Below, piece by piece: positions 6,406-15,053 of a DNA stretch of 64,000 nucleotides; position 1 is the first letter of the stretch, and each line of letters opens with the position of its first letter. Origin of the DNA: an uncultured Flavobacteriales bacterium (lineage in GTDB: Bacteria > Bacteroidota > Bacteroidia > Flavobacteriales_E > Vicingaceae); NCBI GenBank assembly GCA_913056345.1, contig CAJXMH010000002.1, positions 62,001-126,000 on the forward strand, in the 5' to 3' direction. The translations under genes were made by a program, and so were the position numbers. The notes under the pieces are model-generated. The model saw nothing but the letters and a program-made list of their open reading frames with translations. It was not told the DNA's origin and did no database searches.

Positions 6406-8417
6406 TTTAACTTTTCTTCCAATTCAAACATTTCATCGCGTAAACGAGCTGCTTCCATAAAGTCCATTTCTTTGGCAGCTTTTTCCATTTCTTTTTTGGT
6501 TCGTCTAATGGCTTTTTCCAATTGCTCCTTGCTCATGTATTGCACGACAGGGTCAGCAGCCATGGCACTTTTGGCCTCTTCTTCACTGTAGGCCTTGGGC
6601 TCTTCTTTTCCATCTGCAGCTTTGGTTTGTCCTAAAATGCTAAACTTGTCTTTTTTCAAAGCAGTTGGGGTGATTCCGTACTTCTCATTGTAGGCCAATT
6701 GCTTTTCTCTTCTACGGTCGGTTTCATCCATGGTTTTTTGCATGGAACCGGTAATGGTATCTGCATAAAAAATTACACGACCGTTTACGTTTCGAGCTGC
6801 TCTTCCCGCAGTCTGGGTGAGGGAACGACCGGAACGCAGAAAACCCTCCTTGTCGGCATCCATTACCGCCACTAAAGAAACCTCCGGCAAATCCAAGCCT
6901 TCTCTTAAAAGGTTAACTCCTACCAATACATCGAATTCACCTAAGCGCAATCCTCGCAAAATTTGCACTCGATCTAAAGTGTCTACATCAGAATGTATGT
7001 AGCGTGTTTGTATGCCGTTCTTAGTAAAATACTTGGTTAATTCTTCCGCCATGCGCTTTGTTAGGGTGGTGACTAAGATTCGCTCATCCTTTTCAACTCG
7101 AATGGCAATCTCTTCCATCAAATCATCGACTTGGTTTTGAGTGGGACGAATTTCGATGATCGGATCTAACAAGCCTGTTGGTCGAATTACCTGTTCAACA
7201 AGCACACCTTCTGATTCTCTCAACTCATAATCTGCAGGAGTTGCAGAAACGTAAATTGTCTGATTTCTTAATGCTTCCCATTCATCAAACTTTAATGGAC
7301 GATTATCCATGGCGGCAGGTAAGCGAAATCCGTACTCTACTAGATTGGTTTTTCGAGAACGGTCACCGCCATACATGGCGTTGACTTGTGAAACAGTAAC
7401 ATGACTTTCGTCCACCACCAATAAATAATCATCGGGAAAATAGTCCATCAAGCAGAAGGGGCGAGTGCCCGGGGCCCGATTATCGAAATAACGAGAATAG
7501 TTTTCTATACCTGAGCAGTAGCCAAGCTCTTTCATCATTTCTAGGTCGTAAAGCGTGCGTTCCTCTAATCGTTTGGCCTCTAAGGGTTTGCCGATCTCTT
7601 TAAAATAGTCCACTTGTTTTACCATGTCCTGCTGAATTTGCCAAATTGCATCATTCATACGGTCTTTAGTAGTGACAAAGAGATTAGCTGGGTAAATATT
7701 CAGAGAGTCAAAACGTTCGATGGTGTTACCGTTGTAAGGATCAAAAGAACGGATATCTTCAATTTCATCACCAAAAAAACTGATGCGATAGGCAATGTCG
7801 GCATAGGCCGGAAAAATGTCCACCGTGTCACCTTTTACGCGAAATTTCCCTCTTTCAAAGTCGGTGTGGGTTCGAGAGTAAAGTGCTGCTACGAATTTGT
7901 GCAGTAATTTATTCCGACTGATCAATTCCCCTTTTTTGATGTGGGTGACATTTTGCTTAAAATCAGAAGGATTAGAAATACCGTAAATGCACGAAACTGA
8001 AGAAACCACAATTACATCCCGTCTTCCTGAAAGCAGGGCAGAGGTGGCACTCAGTCTTAGTTTTTCAATTTCGTCGTTGATGGAAAGGTCCTTTTCGATG
8101 TATGTATCGGAACCTGGTAGATAGGATTCAGGTTGGTAATAGTCGTAATAAGAGACGAAATACTCTACCGCATTCTTCGGAAAAAATTGTTTGAACTCTC
8201 CATATAATTGGGCTGCCAAGGTTTTGTTATGACTCAAAACCAAAGTCGGTTTCTCCGTCTGTTGAATCACATTAGCCACTGTAAAGGTCTTTCCTGAGCC
8301 GGTCACGCCCAAAAGGGTTTGTGCACGGTCTCCCGCATCAACTCCTTCTACCAATTGTTGAATTGCTTGCGGTTGATCGCCGGTGGGTTTGTAATCTGAG
8401 GTGAGTTCAAATTTCAT
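6396..8417 (-). CDS. uvrB: UvrABC excision nuclease subunit B
   Basis: The damage-verifying helicase-like subunit of nucleotide excision repair, cytoplasmic, 673 residues from the chosen start. Visible are the Walker A motif GVTGSGKT, the beta-hairpin region with its tyrosines (YYDYYQPESYLPGSDTYIEKD), the DESH Walker B box, the SATP motif III, the TAGRAARN motif VI, and the C-terminal UVR domain that contacts UvrC. The frame is open for 14 more codons upstream, but homologues begin near MKFELTSDYKPTGDQPQAI, so the ATG at 8415-8417 is chosen over 8459. It is divergent from the toxin-antitoxin pair and ends in repetitive DNA. Confidence 0.95.
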   Translation of the reverse strand: MKFELTSDYKPTGDQPQAIQQLVEGVDAGDRAQTLLGVTGSGKTFTVANVIQQTEKPTLVLSHNKTLAAQLYGEFKQFFPKNAVEYFVSYYDYYQPESYLPGSDTYIEKDLSINDEIEKLRLSATSALLSGRRDVIVVSSVSCIYGISNPSDFKQNVTHIKKGELISRNKLLHKFVAALYSRTHTDFERGKFRVKGDTVDIFPAYADIAYRISFFGDEIEDIRSFDPYNGNTIERFDSLNIYPANLFVTTKDRMNDAIWQIQQDMVKQVDYFKEIGKPLEAKRLEERTLYDLEMMKELGYCSGIENYSRYFDNRAPGTRPFCLMDYFPDDYLLVVDESHVTVSQVNAMYGGDRSRKTNLVEYGFRLPAAMDNRPLKFDEWEALRNQTIYVSATPADYELRESEGVLVEQVIRPTGLLDPIIEIRPTQNQVDDLMEEIAIRVEKDERILVTTLTKRMAEELTKYFTKNGIQTRYIHSDVDTLDRVQILRGLRLGEFDVLVGVNLLREGLDLPEVSLVAVMDADKEGFLRSGRSLTQTAGRAARNVNGRVIFYADTITGSMQKTMDETDRRREKQLAYNEKYGITPTALKKDKFSILGQTKAADGKEEPKAYSEEEAKSAMAADPVVQYMSKEQLEKAIRRTKKEMEKAAKEMDFMEAARLRDEMFELEEKLKEK

Positions 8418-8502
8418 GGAGTAAAAATACGAGGAAGCCTTTAGCTTCTTGAATTTCAATACGGCTCTTTATCAATTTTTAAGCAATTCAAGTCTTTCTT
8501 TA

Positions 8503-8530
8503 TTTGCTCTAAAATAAAGCGTTAACTTTG
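8503..8530 (+). promoter_or_regulatory. Promoter of the toxin-antitoxin pair
   Basis: TAACTTTG at 8523-8530 is an exact TAnnTTTG -7 element. TTTG at 8503-8506 can serve as the -33 element, with a 16-bp spacer, slightly short of the usual 19 or so. The antitoxin ATG is 12 bp downstream. This decides the start in favour of the ATG at 8543 over an in-frame TTG at 8528 that overlaps the -7 element. Confidence 0.6.
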
Positions 8531-8542
8531 GTAGAATCGAAA

Positions 8543-8776
8543 ATGAAAATAATGGATTTACGAGCGGAAAAATTAGACCTTATTCAGTGGATGGCTCAGT
8601 TATCAGATGAAAAAGTCATTCGTAAGATCAAAGCGCTAAGGAACGAAAAGTTAGATGACTCAATTCTAACAGAATCCCACAAATCAATCTTAGAAGAACG
8701 TATAGCCAATCACGAAGCCAATCCTGAAAGCGGCAGTTCTTGGGAAGAAGTGAAGCAAAGAGTTACTTCCAAGTAA
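8543..8776 (+). CDS. Putative antitoxin of a ParE-type toxin-antitoxin module
   Basis: A 77-residue acidic protein, mostly helical, directly upstream of a ParE/RelE-like toxin. The N-terminal part (LRAEKLDLIQWMAQLSDEKVIRKI) is predicted as a helical dimerisation or DNA-contact region. The C-terminal part ends in SSWEEVKQRV, a motif shared by small addiction-module antidotes of the TIGR02574 type, which wrap around the toxin. The start is the ATG at 8543 because the promoter -7 element ends at 8530. The stop TAA is immediately followed by the toxin start codon. Such modules are usually autoregulated by the complex; I found no clear palindrome at the promoter. Confidence 0.72.
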   Translation: MKIMDLRAEKLDLIQWMAQLSDEKVIRKIKALRNEKLDDSILTESHKSILEERIANHEANPESGSSWEEVKQRVTSK

Positions 8777-9067
8777 TTGAAATATAAATTAATAATAAAG
8801 CCAAAGGCAGAAGAAGATCTTCAGTCTGCTTTCGATTGGTATGAAGAGCAACAAAGTGGATTGGGAGATTCTTTTCTCCATCAAATCGACCTAGCATTTG
8901 AGCAAGTTCTAAATAACCCTAAGGTCTTCCAAGAGCGATATAAAGAAGTTCGGATAAACTTTACAGATCAATTTCCTTTTGGAGTACATTACAAAGTAGA
9001 GTCAGAAAAAGTGATTGTATTGGCGATACTTCATAGCGCTAGAGATCCAAAGAACTGGAAAACATAA
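8777..9067 (+). CDS. ParE/RelE-superfamily toxin
   Basis: A 96-residue toxin-fold protein. It opens with KYKLIIKPKAEEDLQSAFDWYEEQQ, typical of ParE/RelE proteins (beta strand, then long helices with AxxDLxxaxdWYe). It ends with the diagnostic VLAILHSARDPKNW, close to the HxxRdpxxW tail of ParE-type toxins, which suggests a gyrase-poisoning rather than mRNA-cleaving type; that assignment is inference. There is no Met in the whole reading frame, so translation must start at the TTG at 8777-8779, directly abutting the antitoxin stop. This implies low, coupled expression from the antitoxin mRNA. Confidence 0.8.
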   Translation: MKYKLIIKPKAEEDLQSAFDWYEEQQSGLGDSFLHQIDLAFEQVLNNPKVFQERYKEVRINFTDQFPFGVHYKVESEKVIVLAILHSARDPKNWKT

Positions 9068-9136
9068 AAAGATCAAGCTAATTACTTTAAGTTATCTAAG
9101 GTAAAGAGAGAGGATATTTTAGTTTTGTTGGCTTCT

Positions 9137-10594
9137 TCATTCACTGCTAATAATTTTAAGTTTGCTAATCGACGTAAGTATAGCGTCAGCTAATCTTTGA
9201 TGATAATCAGAGTCTTGCAATTTATTGCGATCGTTTTCATTACTTAAGTATCCACATTCGAGCAAGATGGCGGGACAGTCAGCGGTTTTTAGGAGAAAAA
9301 AAGGAGCAGGTAGGAAATTCAACTTTTCACCCATTGCATTGCTAAAGTTTTGTGCAAACTTTTCAGCAACAAAATAGTTGGGGAGGGTGTCCTCCATCGT
9401 CAATTGGTTAGAGAAGAAAACCTCTATTCCTTGTTTACTCTTGTATTGCTCATTATCGGAATGAATGCTATTGATGTGTAGGTTCAAGTAGAAATCAGCT
9501 TGTGTTGTTTTTTGCAACTTGGCTCGCTCATCCAGTTCCATGAACTGATCTGAAGATCGGCTGAAGATCAATTCAATATTGTAGTCTTTTGCTCTTCGCT
9601 TTATGGCTTCACTGAGCTGAAGTACTAAGTCTTTTTCTTTTAACTCTCCATAGGTAACTCCATGGTCTTTTCCACCATGACCTGGGTCAATTACCACTAC
9701 CATTGGCTTTTCTTTTGGAGCGTATTGAAAAGCGCTGAGGGTAACAAAAGTAGCGGTAGTAAGCGCAAGTAGGTTTGCTTTCCAAAATCTGTTTTGAAGT
9801 GAAACTTTTTTATTCATCATGATCATTCGGTTTTTAAGTTTAGGGAAACTAAAACTGCTCGTTAAATTTTTTGCAGGCTTAGCTTGAGCTAGTTCTAAGA
9901 TTAGGTTTTGGTAGTTTTTAAGGTTTAACTGTTTACTACAAGCCTCATCGGCTAGGTATTCGTGATTTTGTTTGCTCGCTTTTGCAAACAGCCAAATCAG
10001 AGGATTAAACCAAAAGACAATTTTTAGCAGTTCAAAAAATAAGTTATCAAAACTGTGTCCTTGTTTTCGATGAACACTCTCGTGCAATAGGATAGTTTCT
10101 AAGTTGACTGCATTTTGCAGCAATTCTGGATTAATAAATAGATAGTGAAAGAAGGAAAATGCACCTTTTTGTTCTTTCAAAGTGATGAGCGTAAAGCCCG
10201 CCATTTCCTGAGAAGCTTGCCTAGCCGAGCGGAAGAGCGAAGTAAGTTGAAGCATCAAACGCCCCAAAAGTAAAACAGCGCCTAAAAAATAAGTTGCCAA
10301 GATGAGGTTTTGAAGCAAATTTGATTGTGGTTTTACAATCATGCTACTTCGACCTATAGAGCTAGTAGTTGCATTACTTTCAAGAAGCTGTTCGGTTTGA
10401 GTGATGAGATTATGCTCCTGCTTAAGCTCAAGACCAAAATCAAAGTTTATTGCGGGCAAGAGAAGAGCTAAACACAGACTTACCACTAAATAAAAACGGT
10501 TAAACCGAAACCAATTTTCATTTTTCAGCAAGAGTTGATAGCAGGCATAAAAAAGTCCGGTTCCTAAAACGGAGAGCAGCAGGTAACTAATCAT
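9137..10594 (-). CDS. M56 (BlaR1-like) membrane peptidase fused to an N-acetylmuramoyl-L-alanine amidase
   Basis: A 485-residue two-part protein. Residues 1-230 are a BlaR1/MecR1-type M56 metallopeptidase: hydrophobic segments near 2-22, 33-47, 96-113 and 186-203, with HESVH (171-175) and a downstream EYLADEAC supplying zinc ligands. A further membrane segment (about 272-290) leads to a complete Amidase_3 domain with zinc ligands His306 (IDPGHGG), Glu320 (KEKDL) and His373 (NLHINS), and catalytic Glu446 (LLECGYLSN). In BlaR1 this position carries the extracytoplasmic penicillin sensor, so the amidase should be periplasmic. The ATG at 10594 is chosen: it overlaps the blaI stop as ATGATTAG and begins MISYLLLSVLG, where this family usually starts. 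Confidence 0.85.
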   Translation of the reverse strand: MISYLLLSVLGTGLFYACYQLLLKNENWFRFNRFYLVVSLCLALLLPAINFDFGLELKQEHNLITQTEQLLESNATTSSIGRSSMIVKPQSNLLQNLILATYFLGAVLLLGRLMLQLTSLFRSARQASQEMAGFTLITLKEQKGAFSFFHYLFINPELLQNAVNLETILLHESVHRKQGHSFDNLFFELLKIVFWFNPLIWLFAKASKQNHEYLADEACSKQLNLKNYQNLILELAQAKPAKNLTSSFSFPKLKNRMIMMNKKVSLQNRFWKANLLALTTATFVTLSAFQYAPKEKPMVVVIDPGHGGKDHGVTYGELKEKDLVLQLSEAIKRRAKDYNIELIFSRSSDQFMELDERAKLQKTTQADFYLNLHINSIHSDNEQYKSKQGIEVFFSNQLTMEDTLPNYFVAEKFAQNFSNAMGEKLNFLPAPFFLLKTADCPAILLECGYLSNENDRNKLQDSDYHQRLADAILTSISKLKIISSE

Positions 10595-10958
10595 CTTGGT
10601 CGATTTTTTGGTCAATAATTCGCTTGAGTTCTTTGAGCTCTTGCTGACTTAGGTCAGTTTCTTCAGCAAAGAAACTTGCCAATTTAGCCGCTGAGTTATT
10701 GAAGAAGTTTTGGCTTATTTTTTTCAAATGTTCCCCGAAATACTTCCGTTTCTCAAGCAATGGATAGTAGTGTTTGTCTCTTCCTACCTTATCATAGGCA
10801 AGTACATCTTTATCACACAAACGTTTTAGTAAAGTAGAAATGGTGGTGTAAGCCGGCTTAGGATCTTCATAAGCATTTACTATGTCTTTCATGTAGGCCT
10901 TTTTTAGTTCCCACATGTACTTCATTAACTCTAATTCAGCCTCAGTTAATTTTTTCAT
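10587..10958 (-). CDS. BlaI/MecI-family transcriptional repressor
   Basis: A 123-residue winged-helix repressor (LTEAELELMKYMWELKKAYMKDI, then PAYTTISTLLKRLCDKDVL as the recognition region) with the C-terminal dimerisation helix where BlaI proteins are cleaved after BlaR1 activation. It is translationally coupled to the M56-amidase gene through an 8-bp overlap, the usual blaI-blaR1 arrangement. Two inverted repeats of the TACTA/TAGTA class lie at its start, so it almost certainly represses its own operon. Because no beta-lactamase or PBP gene is in the unit, its inducing signal is more likely cell-wall fragments or damage than beta-lactam alone; that is inference. Confidence 0.9.
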   Translation of the reverse strand: MKKLTEAELELMKYMWELKKAYMKDIVNAYEDPKPAYTTISTLLKRLCDKDVLAYDKVGRDKHYYPLLEKRKYFGEHLKKISQNFFNNSAAKLASFFAEETDLSQQELKELKRIIDQKIDQDD

Positions 10959-10994
10959 TACTACAAAAATAGTAATAAAAACTATATTTATAGT
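10958..10994 (-). promoter_or_regulatory. BlaI operators overlapping a leaderless promoter
   Basis: Two perfect dyads. TTACTA-N6-TAGTAA lies at 10958-10975 and ACTATA-TT-TATAGT at 10981-10994. On the minus strand the first reads TTACTATTTTTGTAGTAA and contains an exact -7 element, TATTTTTG (complement of 10964-10971). That element ends 5 bp before the blaI ATG, so transcription should start at or next to the start codon. The first operator covers the -7 element, the start site and the A of the ATG. The second lies just upstream of it. Confidence 0.75.
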
Positions 10995-11000
10995 AATAGG

Positions 11001-12038
11001 CTATTTTTTGTTGAAAGCCCTCATCTCCTCCCAAGTCCAAAAGCGTTTGGGTTCAACACTTTGGTAAGCAGCAGTAAGATACCCCAAAACCTTTGCCTTG
11101 AAGGTCTCTTTTGAAATGCTCGAGGAGTAGATGTCTCGTCGGTAGGGCTGGTCAAAACGGTCGGCTTTACTTAAGTTTTCTGCTTCCAAACGCAATATGG
11201 GGCCGGTGTCCGTGATCTTGTCCACCGACCAATGGTAATTGCTCTTTTCAATTCTATTTAAGCTCTCCGCCAAGGGTTTTAAGTTCACTCTTGGTAGGGT
11301 AGGTCGGCTGGCAATATCAATCCAAGTGGTGTATTTACATTCTAGCTCGTAACGATTATCTTCCAACAAGCTCAAAACCATATCGGTGCCGTAGCTATCT
11401 GAAAAAGCTGCATAATAATGAATTGGTTGAGGTACTTCTTGGACGAGTAACATTAAAGCTTTGTGGATTTCTCTTTTGCCTTTCGTTTTCAAAAGCTTTA
11501 CATCGCTTACTACCCGACTAATTTCCTCTTCCCAATCTGATTTAAATTTCTCTGGTTTTTGTAAAACCTCTGGAAAGGTTTCTAAGAAATAGTCAAACTT
11601 CTGCACGCAAAGCTTCATTTCTTCTTTTTCTCCAAAGGGACGATAAAACTTTTCGCTCTCCACTTTATTCATCCAGCAACAAAGCTTTAAAGCGTATTCA
11701 CTGTTAGTATCCTCAGGTTTATATTCTCGAAAGTCCCCAATCAGAGCCATCTCTCTTAAAACCGGATCATACTTTTTCGCTAATTTAGGATGAAGCAAAG
11801 CAAAAACACCTACAAAACCATCAATGTCGAAATGATTAGCTGAAACATACTGACTTTCTAAGCCGGAAAAGTTAGCTTGTAAGGCATTTAATACAATTTC
11901 GCCAGAAGTGTCTGCCGCAATCTCAGTGTGTTGGTTAGCACCTTTCCAATGTGATAAGACCAAAGCTTTTGGGTGCAAGGCATCAACAATTATGCTCTTG
12001 CTTGCATCCATTTTGGAAAAAGAAATAAATTGTCTCAA
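11001..12038 (-). CDS. Conserved hypothetical protein, DUF6687-like
   Basis: A 345-residue soluble protein with no signal peptide or membrane helix. The N-terminal pattern (QFISFSK...IIVDALHPKALVLSHWKG) and the later SANHFDIDGFVGVFALLHP resemble what I recall of the DUF6687 family; the biochemical role is unknown to me. The HFDIDG box with several Asp/His residues could bind metal, but this is speculation. The frame begins with TTG at 12036-12038; an ATG lies 9 codons in (12011). I keep the TTG because the residues before the ATG match the family N-terminus as I remember it. It lies between the blaI operators and a divergent TMEM175-like gene. Confidence 0.6.
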   Translation of the reverse strand: MRQFISFSKMDASKSIIVDALHPKALVLSHWKGANQHTEIAADTSGEIVLNALQANFSGLESQYVSANHFDIDGFVGVFALLHPKLAKKYDPVLREMALIGDFREYKPEDTNSEYALKLCCWMNKVESEKFYRPFGEKEEMKLCVQKFDYFLETFPEVLQKPEKFKSDWEEEISRVVSDVKLLKTKGKREIHKALMLLVQEVPQPIHYYAAFSDSYGTDMVLSLLEDNRYELECKYTTWIDIASRPTLPRVNLKPLAESLNRIEKSNYHWSVDKITDTGPILRLEAENLSKADRFDQPYRRDIYSSSISKETFKAKVLGYLTAAYQSVEPKRFWTWEEMRAFNKK

Positions 12039-12081
12039 ATTTCTTAGCTTATTAGTATACTTGAATGCAAATTAAGCTTAA

Positions 12082-12873
12082 ATGTTTAGAGATATCTTGA
12101 AAGAAGCAAATTCCCAGTCTAAGTATGGTTTTCGATATCGGGGACTTGAAACTTCAAGGATAGAAAACTTAACAGATGCGGTATTTGCATTTGCGATTAC
12201 CCTTTTGGTTATTGCTTCTGAAGTGCCGAATTCTTATGTAGAGTTACAGGCATCCATGTATGATTTTATTGGCTTTATTTTTTGTGCATTATTGATCTTT
12301 GGGATATGGAACAACCATTTCAACTTTTTTAAGCATTACGGTCTTCAGGATAAGTTGACTAAATCGTTGAATTTTATTTTCATTTTCGTCCTGCTGTTCT
12401 ATATCTATCCGCTCAAATATCTTTTTTCTTTTTTGGGTTCAGCAATTCTAATCAATATTCTGCAAACTTATTCCTATAATTCTCCGGCTATGCAACTAGC
12501 TCTGCAAAAAACCACAGAAGCCAATATGAGCACCGATCAGTGGGCTGATTTGATGGTACGGTTCAGTTTAGGCTTATTTTTTATTTACCTTATTCTTTTT
12601 CTGATGCATTACAATGCGCTTAGAAAAAAGGAAATGCTGAAGTTAAACCAGCTTGAAGTCTTTGAGACAAAAGCATTTATGTCAGCCTTCTTTTACCTGA
12701 TCATTGTGACCCTAGTTAGTATGAGCATAGTTTGGTTAGGAGGCGGAGCTTATGCACCGCATGCAGGATTTAGTTACCTTAGCATTCCGCTTGTTCTTCC
12801 CATTTTAAGGGCTTACCAAAAACGTAAGATCAAACGTAATTATACAGCTTTTTCACAAAAACAAGATTTCTAA
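12082..12873 (+). CDS. TMEM175 (DUF1211)-family membrane protein, putative K+ channel
   Basis: A 263-residue integral membrane protein with about six hydrophobic segments. Near residue 28 it carries RIENLTDAVFAFAITLLVI, corresponding to the signature RxxxFSDxVFAxxxTLL of bacterial TMEM175/DUF1211 proteins, which form leaky K+-selective tetrameric channels. The FSD triplet is altered to LTD here, so the pore-lining helix is present but a position implicated in gating or selectivity differs. A second conserved box, FGIWNNHFNFF, follows near residue 74. The gene ends 21 bp before the S46 peptidase gene on the same strand. The ion specificity is inferred from the family only. Confidence 0.78.
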   Translation: MFRDILKEANSQSKYGFRYRGLETSRIENLTDAVFAFAITLLVIASEVPNSYVELQASMYDFIGFIFCALLIFGIWNNHFNFFKHYGLQDKLTKSLNFIFIFVLLFYIYPLKYLFSFLGSAILINILQTYSYNSPAMQLALQKTTEANMSTDQWADLMVRFSLGLFFIYLILFLMHYNALRKKEMLKLNQLEVFETKAFMSAFFYLIIVTLVSMSIVWLGGGAYAPHAGFSYLSIPLVLPILRAYQKRKIKRNYTAFSQKQDF

Positions 12874-12894
12874 TTTTTAATATAAAAGATCATC

Positions 12895-15048
12895 ATGAAA
12901 AAAGGAATTTCTATCCTATTAAGTCTTTTTTTAAGTCTTTCACTAGTAAAAGCCAAAGAGGGCATGTGGTTGCCCATGTTATTAAAGAGCTTGAACGAAA
13001 GTGAAATGCAAAGTATGGGTCTGAAGCTAAGTGCAGAGGATATTTACAGTGTCAATCAATCTAGTTTAAAAGATGCTGTAATTTCCTTTGGTGGTTTTTG
13101 CACCGGAGAAGTGATCTCTGATCAGGGATTGATCCTGACCAATCATCACTGTGGTTATGGTCAGATCCAATACCACAGTTCGGTTGAAAAGGATTATTTG
13201 ACCAATGGTTATTGGGCGATGAAGCCTGCTGACGAACTCCAAAATCCCGGATTAACAGCTACTTTTATTGTTCGAATGGAGGATGTCACAGCGGCTGTTC
13301 TTGAAGAATTGAGTGATACCTTAACTAAAAAAGAGCGTGAAGCGGAGATCAGAAGTCGAATCAAGAGCATTACAGAAGGAGCAGTAGAAGGGACTCATTA
13401 TGAGGCTTACATCCGACCCTTTTTCTATGGCAATGAATATTATATGTTCATTACCGAGACCTTTAAAGATATTCGCTTGGTTGGTGCACCACCTTCTTCA
13501 ATCGGTAAGTTTGGCGGAGATACCGATAATTGGATGTGGCCCCGACATACGGGAGATTTTTCTTTGTTCAGAATCTACGCCGATAAGGATAATAAACCTG
13601 CTGAGTACAGCGAAGACAATGTGCCTTACAAGCCCAAGCATTATTTTCCCATTTCTATGGAAGGGGTAAAGAAGGGCGACTTTACTATGGTATATGGATT
13701 TCCCGGAAGGACACAAGAATACCTATCCTCATACGCCATAGAGCAGATTAAAGAAGAGATCAATCCCGCTCGAATTAGCATTAGAGAAAAGGCATTAGAA
13801 ATAATGGATAAGCATATGAAGGCTGATGATACGGTTAGAATTAAGTATGCCTCAAAGTACGCTAGAGTGAGTAACTATTGGAAAAAGTGGATGGGAGAAA
13901 ACAGAGGGTTGCAGAAAGCAGATGCCATAGAAATGAAGCAAAAACAAGAAAGGGCTTTTCTTGAAGCCACTAAAGGCATGGAGCAATACCAAGGTTTGAT
14001 GCCTGCCTTTGAAAAACGTTATCAGGCTATAGAGCCTTACGCGCAAGCAAGAAGTTATTTTGTGGAAATTCCTTACCGTAAACTTGAAATGATTGGACTA
14101 GCGGCAAGTTTTAGAAAGGCGGTTGAAAACATTAAAGACAAAGAGATGAGCGATGAAGCCAAACAGGCTGAAGTAGACCGTTTGAAGAAAAAGGTGAAGG
14201 CACACTTTAAAAATTTTGATTATGCCACTGATCTTGAGTTAGCTGTTGAGCTATTGAAGAAATACGTAAAAGAGCTAGATGATGCTTTTGTACCCAAAGA
14301 CTTGCTTAAAAACAAGGATAACATTGAAGGCTTTGTAACGAAGGTTTACGAAAACTCTATTTTCAACAAAGAAGAAGAGTTGGATTTCTTTTTAAAGAAA
14401 TTTAACCGTGGTAGTGCCAATAGGGTTAAGACCGATCAGGGATGGAAACTGATGAAGGGCTTTTACGATATGTACTATAATGAGATTAGACCTGAATACA
14501 GCGATTTATCCAGCGAGATCGACTCTTTGAGTAAGCTTTATGTAAAAGGTTTACGAGATCATGTAGAGGGGAGATATTATCCTGATGCCAACAGTACTTT
14601 GCGCCTAGCTTATGGCGAAGTAGATGACTACGAACCTGCTGATGGGGTAGAGTATACGCACTTTACCACCACTGAGGGCATACTTCAAAAATACGACCCA
14701 TCTAATGTTGACTTTGACCTACCTGACCGTCTAGTAGAATTGATCAAAGCAGGAGATTATGGTCAATACAAAGATGATGAAGGACATATGCCTGTTTGTT
14801 TTACAGCCTCCAATCACACTACAGGTGGTAATTCAGGTAGCCCCGTGCTTAATGCTAAAGGGGAATTGATTGGTTTGAACTTTGACCGAAATTGGGAAGG
14901 TACCATGAGTGATATCACTTATGATATTGACCAATGCCGCAACATTTCTGTGGATATTCGCTATGTACTTTTTGTAGTAGATAAATTTGCCGGAGCAGGG
15001 CATTTGGTTAAGGAAATGAAATTGGTACATAATTCACAAGAAAAATAA
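12895..15048 (+). CDS. S46-family dipeptidyl-peptidase, predicted acidic (DPP11-type) specificity
   Basis: A 717-residue exported serine peptidase with a Sec signal (about residues 1-20, ending SLVKA) and the mature start KEGMWLPM typical of S46. The triad is visible: His85 in TNHHCGYG, an Asp in the GGDTDNWMWPRHTGDF region, and Ser647 in GGNSGSP. Eighteen residues after the Ser lies Arg665 (FDRNWE). In Porphyromonas DPP11 an Arg at this spacing selects Asp/Glu at P1, whereas DPP7 has Gly. It therefore probably removes Xaa-Asp/Glu dipeptides in the periplasm. A second S46 gene at 51659-53806 has Gly at this position. It is followed by the AMP nucleosidase gene after 5 bp. Confidence 0.9.
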   Translation: MKKGISILLSLFLSLSLVKAKEGMWLPMLLKSLNESEMQSMGLKLSAEDIYSVNQSSLKDAVISFGGFCTGEVISDQGLILTNHHCGYGQIQYHSSVEKDYLTNGYWAMKPADELQNPGLTATFIVRMEDVTAAVLEELSDTLTKKEREAEIRSRIKSITEGAVEGTHYEAYIRPFFYGNEYYMFITETFKDIRLVGAPPSSIGKFGGDTDNWMWPRHTGDFSLFRIYADKDNKPAEYSEDNVPYKPKHYFPISMEGVKKGDFTMVYGFPGRTQEYLSSYAIEQIKEEINPARISIREKALEIMDKHMKADDTVRIKYASKYARVSNYWKKWMGENRGLQKADAIEMKQKQERAFLEATKGMEQYQGLMPAFEKRYQAIEPYAQARSYFVEIPYRKLEMIGLAASFRKAVENIKDKEMSDEAKQAEVDRLKKKVKAHFKNFDYATDLELAVELLKKYVKELDDAFVPKDLLKNKDNIEGFVTKVYENSIFNKEEELDFFLKKFNRGSANRVKTDQGWKLMKGFYDMYYNEIRPEYSDLSSEIDSLSKLYVKGLRDHVEGRYYPDANSTLRLAYGEVDDYEPADGVEYTHFTTTEGILQKYDPSNVDFDLPDRLVELIKAGDYGQYKDDEGHMPVCFTASNHTTGGNSGSPVLNAKGELIGLNFDRNWEGTMSDITYDIDQCRNISVDIRYVLFVVDKFAGAGHLVKEMKLVHNSQEK

Positions 15049-15053
15049 AACGA

